Shown here: in pieces, positions 51,120 through 59,220 of the stretch
Position numbering within the stretch: the stretch's first letter is position 1
Layout of the letters: the number at the start of each line of letters is the position of its first letter
Source of the DNA: Halorussus caseinilyticus
GTDB lineage: Archaea > Halobacteriota > Halobacteria > Halobacteriales > Haladaptataceae
Assembly (NCBI RefSeq): GCF_029338395.1
Contig: NZ_CP119809.1
Span: forward strand, 1,116,001 to 1,180,000
Length of the DNA: 64,000 nucleotides
Direction: 5' to 3'
The notes under the pieces: model-generated
What the model was told of the DNA's origin: nothing
Databases searched by the model: none
Seen by the model: the letters and a program-made list of their open reading frames with translations, nothing else
Translations under genes and position numbers: made by a program

Positions 51120-51133
51120 AGGTTAATTAACCT
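51120..51133. promoter_or_regulatory. 14-bp palindrome overlapping a probable TATA box
   Basis: AGGTTAATTAACCT is a perfect palindrome centred about 30 bases before ATG 51156. Its AT core can serve as the TATA box, so a dimeric repressor bound here would block initiation. The regulator is unknown. Confidence 0.45.
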
Positions 51134-51155
51134 CGGTTCTGAATGACTCGCTTAC

Positions 51156-51677
51156 ATGAGCGTCGGCGAGGTCGGCGTCGAGAACGCGCCGGACGACTCC
51201 GCGACGAGGTTCGAAGCCGAACTCGAACCCGACGAGGAGGTCCGCCTCTCGTGGACCGCCTCGGGGGTCCACTGGGCGAACCAGTGGGGTATCGACCCCG
51301 AGACGCCGACCGCGTTCGCCGCGACCGACCGGCGCGTCCTCTTCGAGACCGAGGACGCCATCACCTCTATCGGCTACAATCACGTCCGGGCCGTGAAGGT
51401 GGACGCCGCGGGCGGCGAACTCGACCTGTCGGTCGCGTTCGTCGCGTGCGGGGGTCTCTGTCTGCTCGTCGGCCTGCTGGTCGCGTCCCGCGACTTCGGC
51501 AACGGCGCGGGACTGGTCGTCCTCTCGGTCGTGTTACTCGTCGCGGGGAGCGCGATGGGCAACGAGACCGACCGCGCGACAGTCACCCTCGTCATCGACA
51601 ACGAGCGCCAGCGACTCGGCTTCTCGGTGGACGAAGACGCGGGCGAGGAACTCGCCCGACTCGCCGAGACGTTCTAA
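51156..51677 (+). CDS. Membrane protein with PH-like domain, function unknown
   Basis: The product is 173 residues. An N-terminal part (ELEPDEEVRLSWTASGVHW, FAATDRRVLFETEDAITSIGYNHV in part) resembles bacterial PH-like/YdbT-type lipid-proximal domains that begin with 'GE.V....' and contain 'TdrRvl'. Two membrane helices follow (VAFVACGGLCLLVGLLVA and GLVVLSVVLLVAGSAM). A short strand (TLVIDNERQRLGFSV) and an acidic helix end it. It is probably membrane-associated and regulated at the 51120 palindrome. Its stop overlaps the end of the convergent gene by four bases. Confidence 0.65.
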   Translation: MSVGEVGVENAPDDSATRFEAELEPDEEVRLSWTASGVHWANQWGIDPETPTAFAATDRRVLFETEDAITSIGYNHVRAVKVDAAGGELDLSVAFVACGGLCLLVGLLVASRDFGNGAGLVVLSVVLLVAGSAMGNETDRATVTLVIDNERQRLGFSVDEDAGEELARLAETF

Positions 51678-52819
51678 TCGACCCGCGAGGCGACGTACTT
51701 CGAGACGTGGTCGTCCATCCGGCGCTTGAACCCCTCTTGGCGGGCGAGTCGGTCCAACTCGCGGGCGACCAGACTCCCGTACTGGACCGCCTTCTTCTCG
51801 CGGAACGCCACCCGGTCGGGGACGAACTCGCGGGCCGCGAGTCTGAGCGCCTTCTTGCGCTCGCCGCGGGAATCGACCAGCAGGTCGCCCGGCAGTCCGA
51901 GCGCAGTCCGGACCACCCGGTCGTCCAAAAGCGGCGCGACTGGTTCGACGCCCGCCTCGCGCAACGCTAGCAGGTCTCGCTCCAGTTGGTCGGGAAAAGT
52001 CGCCACGACTTCGCGTGCCGCACCGCGGACCGTCTCGGCCTCGACGCGGGGGTCCTCGGGCGCGCGCGCGACCTTGGCGTAGCCACCGAACAGTTCGTCC
52101 GCGCCCTGTCCGACCGCGAGACGGTCGAAGCCGTCGGCCGACGCTTGCTCTCCGGCAAGGTATAGCGGAAGCGCGATTTGCACGTCCATCGCGTTCGTCC
52201 GTCCGGTCGCGCGGGCCACCTCCGGCACCGCGCGCTCTACGTCCGATACGTCGAGTTCCACGACTCGGAGGTCCGCCTCCCGGTCCATCAGTTCGGCCGC
52301 GAGCCGGGCCGCCGCCACGTCGTGGCTCCCGGGAAAGCCGACGACGTAGAGCGGCGCGTCGAAGGCGCTGGCGACCACCGCGGAGTCCACCCCGCCCGAG
52401 AACGCGACTGCCAGCCCCGCCGAATCGACCGCGCTCAGCGATTCTTCGAGCGAACGCTGGAGGGCGGCGACCGCTTCACGGTCGCCGCCCGCGGGCGTCG
52501 GGTCGGGGAGCGAGAAGACGCGCTCGGGGGACCTTCCGCCGGGGTCGCCCGACCCGAGGTCTAGCACGTGGCCCGCCGGGAGGGGTTCGGGGTCGGCGAG
52601 GTCGGCGGGCGAGAAGGACCAGTCGCTCGCGCCTCGGTCGCTTCCTTTCCGGACGCTCGCCTCCACGAAAATCGGCTGGCGGCCCAGCACGTCCCGGACG
52701 AGTCGGCCGTCCGGCAGTCGCCCGGCGAAGCCAGCGGTTCCGGAGAGCGACTCTCGTTCCCGGACCGCGCGCGCGACGGTCTCGGGCGACGTGCCCCGCA
52801 TCGAATCTTCGGCCGTCAT
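51674..52819 (-). CDS. Asparagine-synthase-like amidotransferase domain protein without glutaminase domain
   Basis: The product is 381 residues. The PP-loop synthase site is intact: LAVAFSGGVDSAVVASAF, with later signatures VGQGADELFGGYAKVAR and RGERKKALRLAAREFVPDRVAFREKKAVQYGSL (in part). The usual N-terminal class-II glutaminase with Cys2 is absent; the first 115 residues instead show a reduced domain (GFAGRLPDGRLVRDVLGRQPIFV) without the catalytic Cys. It likely adenylates a carboxylate and uses free ammonia or another nucleophile. It overlaps the PHP gene by ATGA (52816-52819). Confidence 0.85.
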   Translation of the reverse strand: MTAEDSMRGTSPETVARAVRERESLSGTAGFAGRLPDGRLVRDVLGRQPIFVEASVRKGSDRGASDWSFSPADLADPEPLPAGHVLDLGSGDPGGRSPERVFSLPDPTPAGGDREAVAALQRSLEESLSAVDSAGLAVAFSGGVDSAVVASAFDAPLYVVGFPGSHDVAAARLAAELMDREADLRVVELDVSDVERAVPEVARATGRTNAMDVQIALPLYLAGEQASADGFDRLAVGQGADELFGGYAKVARAPEDPRVEAETVRGAAREVVATFPDQLERDLLALREAGVEPVAPLLDDRVVRTALGLPGDLLVDSRGERKKALRLAAREFVPDRVAFREKKAVQYGSLVARELDRLARQEGFKRRMDDHVSKYVASRVD

Positions 52820-53502
52820 TCGAGCAACTCGCCGAGGCGGTTTTTCACTCGGCGCTTGGCACCGCCCGCGGCCTGTCGGAAACTGACGTGCCACGGTGTG
52901 CGCTTGCCTTCTACACTCGTCCGCCCGGCGACGATGGCGTCGAGAATCGCCTCCGTACTCGGTTCGTCGGCCCCGATTCGGGTGACTGCCTGTCCGACCA
53001 TCTCGCTGATGTGGGCGTCGCTCCCCGCGGTCTGCGGAAGCCCCCGGCGCTCGGCGAACCGCTTGGCCTTCCGGTTGCCCCGGCCGGTCAGCAGTCTGGA
53101 GTTGTACACCTCGATGGCGTCGGCCTCCGCGAGTTCGTCCTCGCCGATGTTCGCCATCACGCCGCTTCGGGACTTCTGGTAGGGGTGGGGAACGACCGCC
53201 ACGCCGCCCAGTTCGTGAATCCGGTCGAGGGTCTCGCCGAACGAGAGTCCGGCGGGGACACGCTCGGTGATGCCGAGTCCGAGGACGTGACCCGCCGCGG
53301 AACTAATCTCCATGCCGGGGACGCCGACCAGTCCGTACTCGCTTGCCTGCTCTGCGGCCGCGAGACTCGCGTCGATTTCGTCGTGGTCGGTGATTGCCAG
53401 CGCGTCGAGACCGACCGCCGCCGCCTGCTCCAAGAGCAGGTCAACCGAGTCGCGGCCGTCGTACGAGAGCGACGAGTGGGCGTGTAACTCGACCGATAGC
53501 AC
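52816..53502 (-). CDS. PHP-domain phosphoesterase
   Basis: The product is about 228 residues. Metal motifs of the PHP family: VELHAHSSLSYDGRDSVDLL, LAITDHDEID, GVAVVPHPYQ and AGSDAHISEMVG. It should be a metal-dependent phosphatase or phosphodiesterase on nucleotides or small molecules. GTG 53502 sits at the family start; GTG-like 53529 would add a Pro-rich stretch. Its stop overlaps the ATG of the asparagine-synthase-like gene, so the pair is translationally coupled. Confidence 0.88.
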   Translation of the reverse strand: MLSVELHAHSSLSYDGRDSVDLLLEQAAAVGLDALAITDHDEIDASLAAAEQASEYGLVGVPGMEISSAAGHVLGLGITERVPAGLSFGETLDRIHELGGVAVVPHPYQKSRSGVMANIGEDELAEADAIEVYNSRLLTGRGNRKAKRFAERRGLPQTAGSDAHISEMVGQAVTRIGADEPSTEAILDAIVAGRTSVEGKRTPWHVSFRQAAGGAKRRVKNRLGELLE

Positions 53503-53852
53503 AGGTGGGGGTTCGCGTGGCGGCGGCAAAAGCGCCTCGGTACGACTCTGGGCGTGGTGGCGAGCGACCGCGACTCGTCGCGGTCGCTCGCCGTTCGCAG
53601 TCGCGGCGACGATATTCTCCCTTACCCGAGACGCGCCCGGCGGTAACGGAAATTACGGCGACGGCGGCGCTCCATCGGCGGTCCGGATTCCCTCGCCGCG
53701 GGTGTGACCGCGGCCGGACTACCGATAGGTGACTCGAATTAATCCGTTTCTTCGTTAAAAACATAGTAACTCGGACCTATCGTCTGGAATCGAACGCATA
53801 ATTAGTGTGAACGGTAGGAATCCCTATTCACGAGACCGTCGCGGTTGTAACT
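53503..53852. promoter_or_regulatory. Divergent intergenic region, promoter of the subtilase/ATP-grasp operon
   Basis: GC-rich near the PHP gene, including GCGACCGCGACTCGTCGCGGTCGC (around 53558-53583), a hairpin made of GCGACCGCGA and TCGCGGTCGC. It turns AT-rich after 53740. GCATAATTAGTG (53797-53808) is the best TATA candidate, 45-55 bases before ATG 53853, implying a short leader. No gene is seen. Confidence 0.5.
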
Positions 53853-55985
53853 ATGGAACGGGAGTACTACGTCAGAGGTGAGAAGCGCACGGCCGAAGAA
53901 CTCGAAGACGTTCTAGGCGTCCAGTTGGAGTCGCCCCCGGAGGAACCCGAGTCGGCCGCCGCGGACTTCGGCGAACTGGCGACCGACGCGTCTCGGGCCG
54001 AAGACCCGGACGTGCCGATTTCCGACGACGAGCGGGACGCGTTCGCCAGCGCCGGATGGCTCTTCGTCCGGCCTTCCGAGTCGATGTCTCGGTCGGTCGA
54101 GGAAGACGAAGTACCCGAGGGAGCCACGTCGGTCGGGAAAGTGTATCGACGCTCGGACGACCGAGTGGTCGTCGGCACCGACCGACTGACGGTCCAGTTG
54201 CAGTCGGACCTGAGTCAGGACGAGGCCGAGGCCGCATTGGAAGAGGAGGGTCTGACGATAGTTCGTCGCCTCGGGTTCGGGCCGAACCTCTACGAGGTCC
54301 GCGCCCCCGCAGACCGCAACCAGTTCGACGTGTCCGTGGACTTGCAGGAGAACGACGACTTCGTGTTCGCCGAACCGGAACTCATCGAACACGTCCCCCA
54401 GCGATACCAGCCCTCGGACCCCAACTACTCCCAGCAGTGGCAGTGGCACAACGACGGGTCCGGCGGCGGGACTGCTGGCGCTGACGTTGAAGCGGAACCG
54501 GCGTGGGACCACGAGCGCGGGAGCGGCGTCCGAGTCTCGGTCATCGACAACGGCTTCGACTTGAACCACCCCGATTTGAATCCGGCGGTGGGCGGCGGCG
54601 CGGCCTACTTCGAGAACACCTCGTCCGGGGCCGAACTCGTCGTCGGCACGTCGAACTACCCCGACAGCAGTCACGGCACCTTCTGCGCGGGGATGGCGCT
54701 CGCACGGGCCGACAACGGGCAAGGTGGCTGTGGCGGTGCCCACGTCGCCGAGTTCATGCCGGTCGCGGCGCTTCCCGACCAAGTCGGGAGCCAAACCACC
54801 TTGGCGCGGGCCGTCGCGTTCGCGGCCGACCCGACCACGGAGTCGAAGGGGGTCGCGGCCGGTCTGACCAGCGCCGACGGCGCGGACGTAATTTCGTGTA
54901 GCCTCGGCCCGAACGGGGCCAACTGGCAACTCCAGTCGGTCCTCGAAACCGCCATCGAGTTCGCGCAGAACGACGGTCGAAGCGGGCAGGGGACGCCCAT
55001 CTTCTGGGCGGTCAGCAACGGGAACTTCCCGGTGGCCTCCGACGAAGTGTGTTCCCACCCTGACACCATCGCGGTGGGTCGCTCGGACCGCAACGACACC
55101 GAAGACGGGTCGGCGTACGGCCCGGAACTCGACTTCCTCGCACCCGGCGTGAACGTCTACAGCACGACCTCCGGTGGCGGATACGGCACGAGTACCGGGA
55201 CGAGTTTCGCCGCGCCCTGCGCCGCCAGCGTCGGGTCGCTCGTGTTGGGTGCCGACGCCACGCTCTCGGCCGACCAAGTTCGCCAGACCCTCCGGGACAC
55301 TTGCGAGAAGGTGGGCGGCGTCAGCTACGGTAGCGACGGACGACACGAGAAATACGGCCACGGCCGGGTCAACGCCGCCAGAGCCGTCGAGCGCGTCTCG
55401 GGTCCAATCATCGACAAGCATCCCATCATCGACGAGTGGGACAAACATCCCGTCATCGACAAGCACCCGATTACCGACAAACACCCCATCATCGACGAGT
55501 GGAACGGGAAGCTACCGCTGGAGGACGAGGACACCCCGCCCCACATCGACTACTACAAGCGACCGATGCTCGACAAGCAGTTCGAAGACGAGAAGCGCCC
55601 GGGGTCCGACGACTTCCCGCGTGACCCGCGCGACCCGTGGCGGCCGTTTCCGGGAGTCGAACTGGAGCGGTCTCGCTCGGAGTCCGGGCGGCAGGAGAGC
55701 GGTTCCGGACGCGAGTCCCGTCGTCGCCGAGAGGGTGCCAGACAGGGCCGCTCGCGCAGACGACGCCGCGAGAGCGGCGGAAGCCGACCGTTCGCGCTGG
55801 AGACGCCCCATCACTACTCCGGGGCACGACGGCGAGGCGGCGAGTCCCGCGGCGAGTCCGGCCGGGAGTCGGACGACGAGTCCATCGAGCGACTCGACCG
55901 CGAGATTCGCCGTCGGGCGAGCGAACTCGCGGAGATGAACGAGGAGTTCCGGCAGTTGCTCCGCGAGTACCGCGACGACCGATGA
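53853..55985 (+). CDS. Cytoplasmic subtilase (S8) with Lys/Asp-rich repeat tail, candidate graspetide precursor-protease
   Basis: The product is 710 residues, with no signal peptide. Residues 1-105 are an acidic unknown region. About 108-185 is an inhibitor-I9-like propeptide (TVQLQSDLSQDEAEAALEEE). The S8 domain covers about 195-515, with Asp232 (SVIDNGFD), His274 (SSHGTFCAGM), Asn389 (AVSNGNF) and Ser451 (GTSFAAPCA), so it should be active. Residues 519-550 are a degenerate tandem of D-K-H-P-[IV]-[IT]-D units. Then come a Pro/Asp/Lys-rich part, a Ser/Arg/Gly-rich linker, RPFALETPHHYSG (645-657) and a terminal amphipathic helix (675-707). Its stop overlaps the ATP-grasp start (ATGA). The protease role is firm; the precursor role is inference from the partner and the tail. 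Confidence 0.88.
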   Translation: MEREYYVRGEKRTAEELEDVLGVQLESPPEEPESAAADFGELATDASRAEDPDVPISDDERDAFASAGWLFVRPSESMSRSVEEDEVPEGATSVGKVYRRSDDRVVVGTDRLTVQLQSDLSQDEAEAALEEEGLTIVRRLGFGPNLYEVRAPADRNQFDVSVDLQENDDFVFAEPELIEHVPQRYQPSDPNYSQQWQWHNDGSGGGTAGADVEAEPAWDHERGSGVRVSVIDNGFDLNHPDLNPAVGGGAAYFENTSSGAELVVGTSNYPDSSHGTFCAGMALARADNGQGGCGGAHVAEFMPVAALPDQVGSQTTLARAVAFAADPTTESKGVAAGLTSADGADVISCSLGPNGANWQLQSVLETAIEFAQNDGRSGQGTPIFWAVSNGNFPVASDEVCSHPDTIAVGRSDRNDTEDGSAYGPELDFLAPGVNVYSTTSGGGYGTSTGTSFAAPCAASVGSLVLGADATLSADQVRQTLRDTCEKVGGVSYGSDGRHEKYGHGRVNAARAVERVSGPIIDKHPIIDEWDKHPVIDKHPITDKHPIIDEWNGKLPLEDEDTPPHIDYYKRPMLDKQFEDEKRPGSDDFPRDPRDPWRPFPGVELERSRSESGRQESGSGRESRRRREGARQGRSRRRRRESGGSRPFALETPHHYSGARRRGGESRGESGRESDDESIERLDREIRRRASELAEMNEEFRQLLREYRDDR
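55407..55502 (+). repeat. Coding repeat: candidate crosslinked core of the subtilase tail
   Basis: It encodes 32 residues (519-550) with four D-K-H-P units: DKHPIIDEW, DKHPVI, DKHPIT and DKHPIIDEW. The lysines and one threonine could accept, and the Asp/Glu residues could donate, side-chain amide or ester bonds. The units differ at the DNA level by synonymous changes, so the protein pattern looks selected. Confidence 0.6.
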
Positions 55986-56965
55986 TACTCGTCGTCTCCA
56001 CCGAACACGACCGGCACGCGCGGGTCGTGGCTCGACAGGTGGACCGCGAGGGTGGCGACGCCCGACTCCTCGACCTCTCGGAGTTCCCGCGGGACCTCCG
56101 GTTGACGATAGACTACGACGACGGGCGTCCGGACGCTCGGCTTCGGCACGCCGACGCGAGCGAGGACCTGCCGCTGTCGGAGTGCAACGTCGTCTGGTGG
56201 CGGCGGCCACAGCAGTTCGCGCTCCCGGAGTCGGTCGAGCGCCGGGAGGACTACCAGTTCGCGTACAACGAGTGCCAGTCGGCGTTCGACGGTCTCTGGT
56301 CGCTGTTGGACGCCGAGTGGGTCAACCACCCGCTCAGCGACGAGCGTGCGGGTCGCAAGCCGTATCAGCTTCGAGTCGCCGACGAGGTGGGATTCGATAT
56401 TCCCGAGACCTGCATCACGAACGACCCCGAGCGAGCGCGGGCGTTCGTGAACGAGCGCGGGCCGGAACAGACGGTGTACAAGGCGTTCTCGGCGACCGAA
56501 GAGGCGTGGCGCGAGACCCGAATCCTCGAACCCGACGAACTCGAACTGCTCGGGAGCGTCCAGTTCGCGCCGGTCATCTTTCAGGAGTACGTCCCGGCCG
56601 ATGCGGACCTGCGCGTGACCGTCGTCGGCGACGAGACGTTCACCGCGGCAATCGACGCCGGGGACACCTCCTATCCGGTGGACTTCCGGATGGCGATGGA
56701 CGAAGCGCGCTTCGAGCGGTTCGACCTTCCCGAGTCGGCCCGCGAGACGGTGCTGGCGTTCACCGACCGCCTCGGACTCTCCTACGCCGCAATCGACCTC
56801 CGGTACACGTCGGACGGGGAGTTCGTCTTCCTCGAAGTCAATCCGGCCGGGCAGTGGCTATTCGCCGAGCGCCGGGCCGGGCTCCCGATTACGGAGGCGT
56901 TCGCCGACCTCCTGCTGGCGAAGGACGAACCGACCGACCGGGCCGAACGGTCCGCCCGGAGTTAG
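55982..56965 (+). CDS. MvdC/MvdD-family ATP-grasp peptide ligase (graspetide synthetase-like)
   Basis: The product is 327 residues. The N-terminal MvdD pre-ATP-grasp region has ILVVSTEHDRHARVVARQV and the hallmark VWWRRPQQF (71-79). The ATP-grasp part has TVYKAFS (164-170), IFQEYVPADADLRVTVVG (199-216), YPVDFRMAMDEARFERFDLP (231-250, the D-x-R region) and the Mg/ATP loop FLEVNPAGQW (283-292). Family members form omega-ester or omega-amide bonds between Ser/Thr/Lys and Asp/Glu of a substrate peptide. Translational coupling to the repeat-tailed subtilase (ATGA) suggests that protein is its substrate. Confidence 0.88.
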   Translation: MILVVSTEHDRHARVVARQVDREGGDARLLDLSEFPRDLRLTIDYDDGRPDARLRHADASEDLPLSECNVVWWRRPQQFALPESVERREDYQFAYNECQSAFDGLWSLLDAEWVNHPLSDERAGRKPYQLRVADEVGFDIPETCITNDPERARAFVNERGPEQTVYKAFSATEEAWRETRILEPDELELLGSVQFAPVIFQEYVPADADLRVTVVGDETFTAAIDAGDTSYPVDFRMAMDEARFERFDLPESARETVLAFTDRLGLSYAAIDLRYTSDGEFVFLEVNPAGQWLFAERRAGLPITEAFADLLLAKDEPTDRAERSARS

Positions 56966-56990
56966 TTCCGCTTTCGAGACCGGAAATCGT

Positions 56991-57443
56991 ATGCTCCCGG
57001 CGCATCAGTGCCCGGACGTGACTCCTCGTCCGCCGCGCCGTCGAGTTCTCCGCGCCGCTTTCGTCGGGTTCGCGTCGGTCACGCTCGCGGGGTGTACGAC
57101 CGACGACATCGACTCGCCCGAGGACCGGCCCGGACGACCCGACATCCAGTTGAAGAACTGCTACGCCGACTCGAAGGAGGTTCGCGTCGTCGTGACCTAC
57201 CTCGAAACCGGCGAGAGCGTCTACGACGAGACCCACGTGGTGCCCGGCGACTTCTGTAGCGACGCGGGACCCTCCTACAACCTCGAAGCGGTGTGGACCG
57301 AACCGGGCGCGTACCGCGTCCGCGTCGAGGTTCCCGGAATCGGCGCGAGCGAGGCGACGGTGGACCTGTCGGAGCAGGCAGTCGGGGACGACACCGCGAC
57401 TCGCTCGGTGTACGTAGACGACGGAGAGATAGAAATCGGGTAG
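56991..57443 (+). CDS. Small predicted lipoprotein
   Basis: The product is up to 150 residues. A basic start (PRPPRRRVLRAAFVGFASVTLAGC) ends in a lipobox with Cys near residue 35. GTG 57018 (VTPRPPRRR) would give a more normal signal length. The mature part is one beta-sandwich-like domain (NCYADSKEVRVVVTYLETGE, then VPGDFCSDAGPSYNLEAVW) with two further cysteines that could pair. No named family. It lies 25 bases after the ATP-grasp gene on the same strand, so it may belong to that operon. Confidence 0.65.
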   Translation: MLPAHQCPDVTPRPPRRRVLRAAFVGFASVTLAGCTTDDIDSPEDRPGRPDIQLKNCYADSKEVRVVVTYLETGESVYDETHVVPGDFCSDAGPSYNLEAVWTEPGAYRVRVEVPGIGASEATVDLSEQAVGDDTATRSVYVDDGEIEIG

Positions 57444-57479
57444 CCGGAAGTCGGGCAGTCGGAAATCGAGTAGCCGAGT

Positions 57480-58775
57480 TCAGCGGAACTCGTGGAGGAA
57501 CCCGCGGATGTAGAGTCCCGCCATGTCGATGCAGTTCTCCGTGATGCGCTTCATGTAGTCTTTGGTGTCGGCGTCCCAGTTGGTCCAGTCGGTCCGGCCC
57601 TCGTCCAAGATGTGGTGGTACACGTCGTAGGAGTACTGGCCGCTCTCGGTCGCCATGTCCTGAATGGCCTGCTGGACATCGTTGATGGGGTAGTAACAGT
57701 AGTAGCCGTCGCTACACTGGTCGCTTCCGTACTCGTACTTGAGGTAGTGGCCGCCAGTCCAGTTGTCCGAGACGTACTCCTCGTACTCGCTGTGAAGCCA
57801 GTACATCGGGTCCACGCTCCATTCCATCGAGAGACTCCACACGTCGTAGTAGACGTTCAGGTTGGCCTGTTCCCACCCCATCCCGGTGTGAAGCGGGACG
57901 CTCATGTCCGAGGGGTAGTGGGTGGCCTTCCCGAGGTACTTGTTGCGCTCGCTCCCCGACGAGTAGCGGGCGTTGTTGACGTGCCAGTCGGCGGCGTAGG
58001 GTGCCCCGCCGAGGTTCCCGAAGTCGTCGCTGTGGTCGCCGCTCTCCCACACCTCGAAGGCGTCGGTGTCGAGGTATTGGCCGTAGTGGTGGAGAACCTC
58101 TTCGAGGGCGTTTTCGAGTCCCTCCTCGACGGTCTGCTCGTGGGGGATGCCGTCGGGTACGCCGAGTTCGACGTTCGGATTGTCCGGGTCGTCGGCGTAA
58201 CTCGCCAACTCGTCGGTGTCCGTCGAGTCGATGCCCATCTCGTTGCAGGCGTCGCGGGTCATCGCGCGGTGGAGACCCGTCTTGTGCGCCGCGGACGGGC
58301 CGTCGCGGAGTTCCCCCGCGGTGCCCTTGGCGAACGCTCGGCCCGCCTTCGAGAAGTGTTCGGCGTCCTCCTTCGTCTTCGACGGGTTACTCGTCGCCAG
58401 CGTGTACCACGTCGTGTTTCCGTCCTTCTCCTTGCGGACGGGGAACCGCCGCCGAAGTTCGGCGAGCGACCGGCGTGCCTCGCCTTTCTCCTGCTTCGAG
58501 AGACCGCTGGCGTCGATGTACGACAGCACGGTGTCCTCCGGGAGCGTCAGGAGCGGATAGCGCGCCGAGACCGCTTTGACCGACTTATCGACTCGCCGGA
58601 CCTGCACGTCTGGGTTCGGCGGTTCGTGGTCCTCGGGCGAGACGGCCTTACCGGTGGGTCCGGCCGCCTCCGTTCGGGTCGAGAAGAACCCGAGACCGCC
58701 GACGGTTCCGGCCGCCCCGAGCGTCTTCAGTACGCTTCGTCGTCCTACGTCGCTGGAGTCGGATTTTCGGTTCAA
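57480..58775 (-). CDS. Tat-exported zinc-dependent phospholipase C/P1 nuclease-like protein
   Basis: The product is 431 residues. The start RKSDSSDVGRRSVLKTLGAA is a twin-arginine signal. The centre has the Zn-PLC-like block KATHYPSDMSVPLHTGMG, where H, D and H could bind zinc, with another candidate ligand in ADWHVNNARY and AAHKTGLHRAMT. The C-terminal half is rich in Tyr/Trp (MYWLHSEYEEYVSDNW) and has a Cys pair (DQCSDGYYCYY). It is expected outside the cell, acting on phospholipids or nucleic acids. TTG 58775 is chosen because GGTGAT precedes it and the longer frame reads into non-coding DNA. Confidence 0.72.
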   Translation of the reverse strand: MNRKSDSSDVGRRSVLKTLGAAGTVGGLGFFSTRTEAAGPTGKAVSPEDHEPPNPDVQVRRVDKSVKAVSARYPLLTLPEDTVLSYIDASGLSKQEKGEARRSLAELRRRFPVRKEKDGNTTWYTLATSNPSKTKEDAEHFSKAGRAFAKGTAGELRDGPSAAHKTGLHRAMTRDACNEMGIDSTDTDELASYADDPDNPNVELGVPDGIPHEQTVEEGLENALEEVLHHYGQYLDTDAFEVWESGDHSDDFGNLGGAPYAADWHVNNARYSSGSERNKYLGKATHYPSDMSVPLHTGMGWEQANLNVYYDVWSLSMEWSVDPMYWLHSEYEEYVSDNWTGGHYLKYEYGSDQCSDGYYCYYPINDVQQAIQDMATESGQYSYDVYHHILDEGRTDWTNWDADTKDYMKRITENCIDMAGLYIRGFLHEFR

Positions 58776-58778
58776 GCT

Positions 58779-58784
58779 ATCACC
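58779..58784 (-). promoter_or_regulatory. Shine-Dalgarno element deciding the TTG start
   Basis: On the minus strand AGGTGAT ends three bases before TTG 58775, complementary to the 16S rRNA 3' end (AUCACCU). This supports the unusual start codon. Confidence 0.5.
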
Positions 58785-59220
58785 TATAAAAATTAATAAA
58801 CTAAAACAATTTAAAAGTTGTGTCAGGTTTTCTCGCCGCCTGCGCGAGCGGCCGAACCACCTACACATTTCTAAAGAAATCTAAAATATTTCTTATAGAA
58901 ATATAAAATTGTCTTAGAGACATATTTCTATGTCTTTCACATCCGTCTCCACACTAACTCGCTTGCTCCGCGAATCCGTCCGCGACGGGCCGCCCGAACT
59001 CGGATTTAGTATATCGACATATAGTTTACGAGTCAGCAGTCGCGCACCGAGAAACATCACCGATAGGACAAGAACCGCGAGCAGAGTCCCGAAATTCCGA
59101 GCCGTCGGCCTGCTCTCGCCACCCGACGCCGAGCGCAGACGCCGCTCCGTCTCTCCGGGTGGTATGCACGCACCTGCACATAGAAAGGCATTAATTCGCC
59201 GTGTCTGTACAGACAGGTGA
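58785..59220. other. Intergenic region before purL
   Basis: AT-rich to about 58930 (TTAATAAACTAAAACAATTT and TAAAATATTTCTTATAG), giving promoter DNA for the exported protein. It then becomes GC-rich. A hydrophobic run (FGTLLAVLVLSVMFLGARLL) is readable on the minus strand at about 59020-59090, but without a start codon. GTCTGTACAGAC, a 12-bp palindrome, lies at 59203-59214 just before the purL ATG and could be an operator. Confidence 0.5.

Noticed and set aside
58914-59180. A possible small membrane protein on the minus strand before purL
   Set aside because: One hydrophobic run is readable, but there is no ATG, GTG or TTG at a sensible place and no family similarity.
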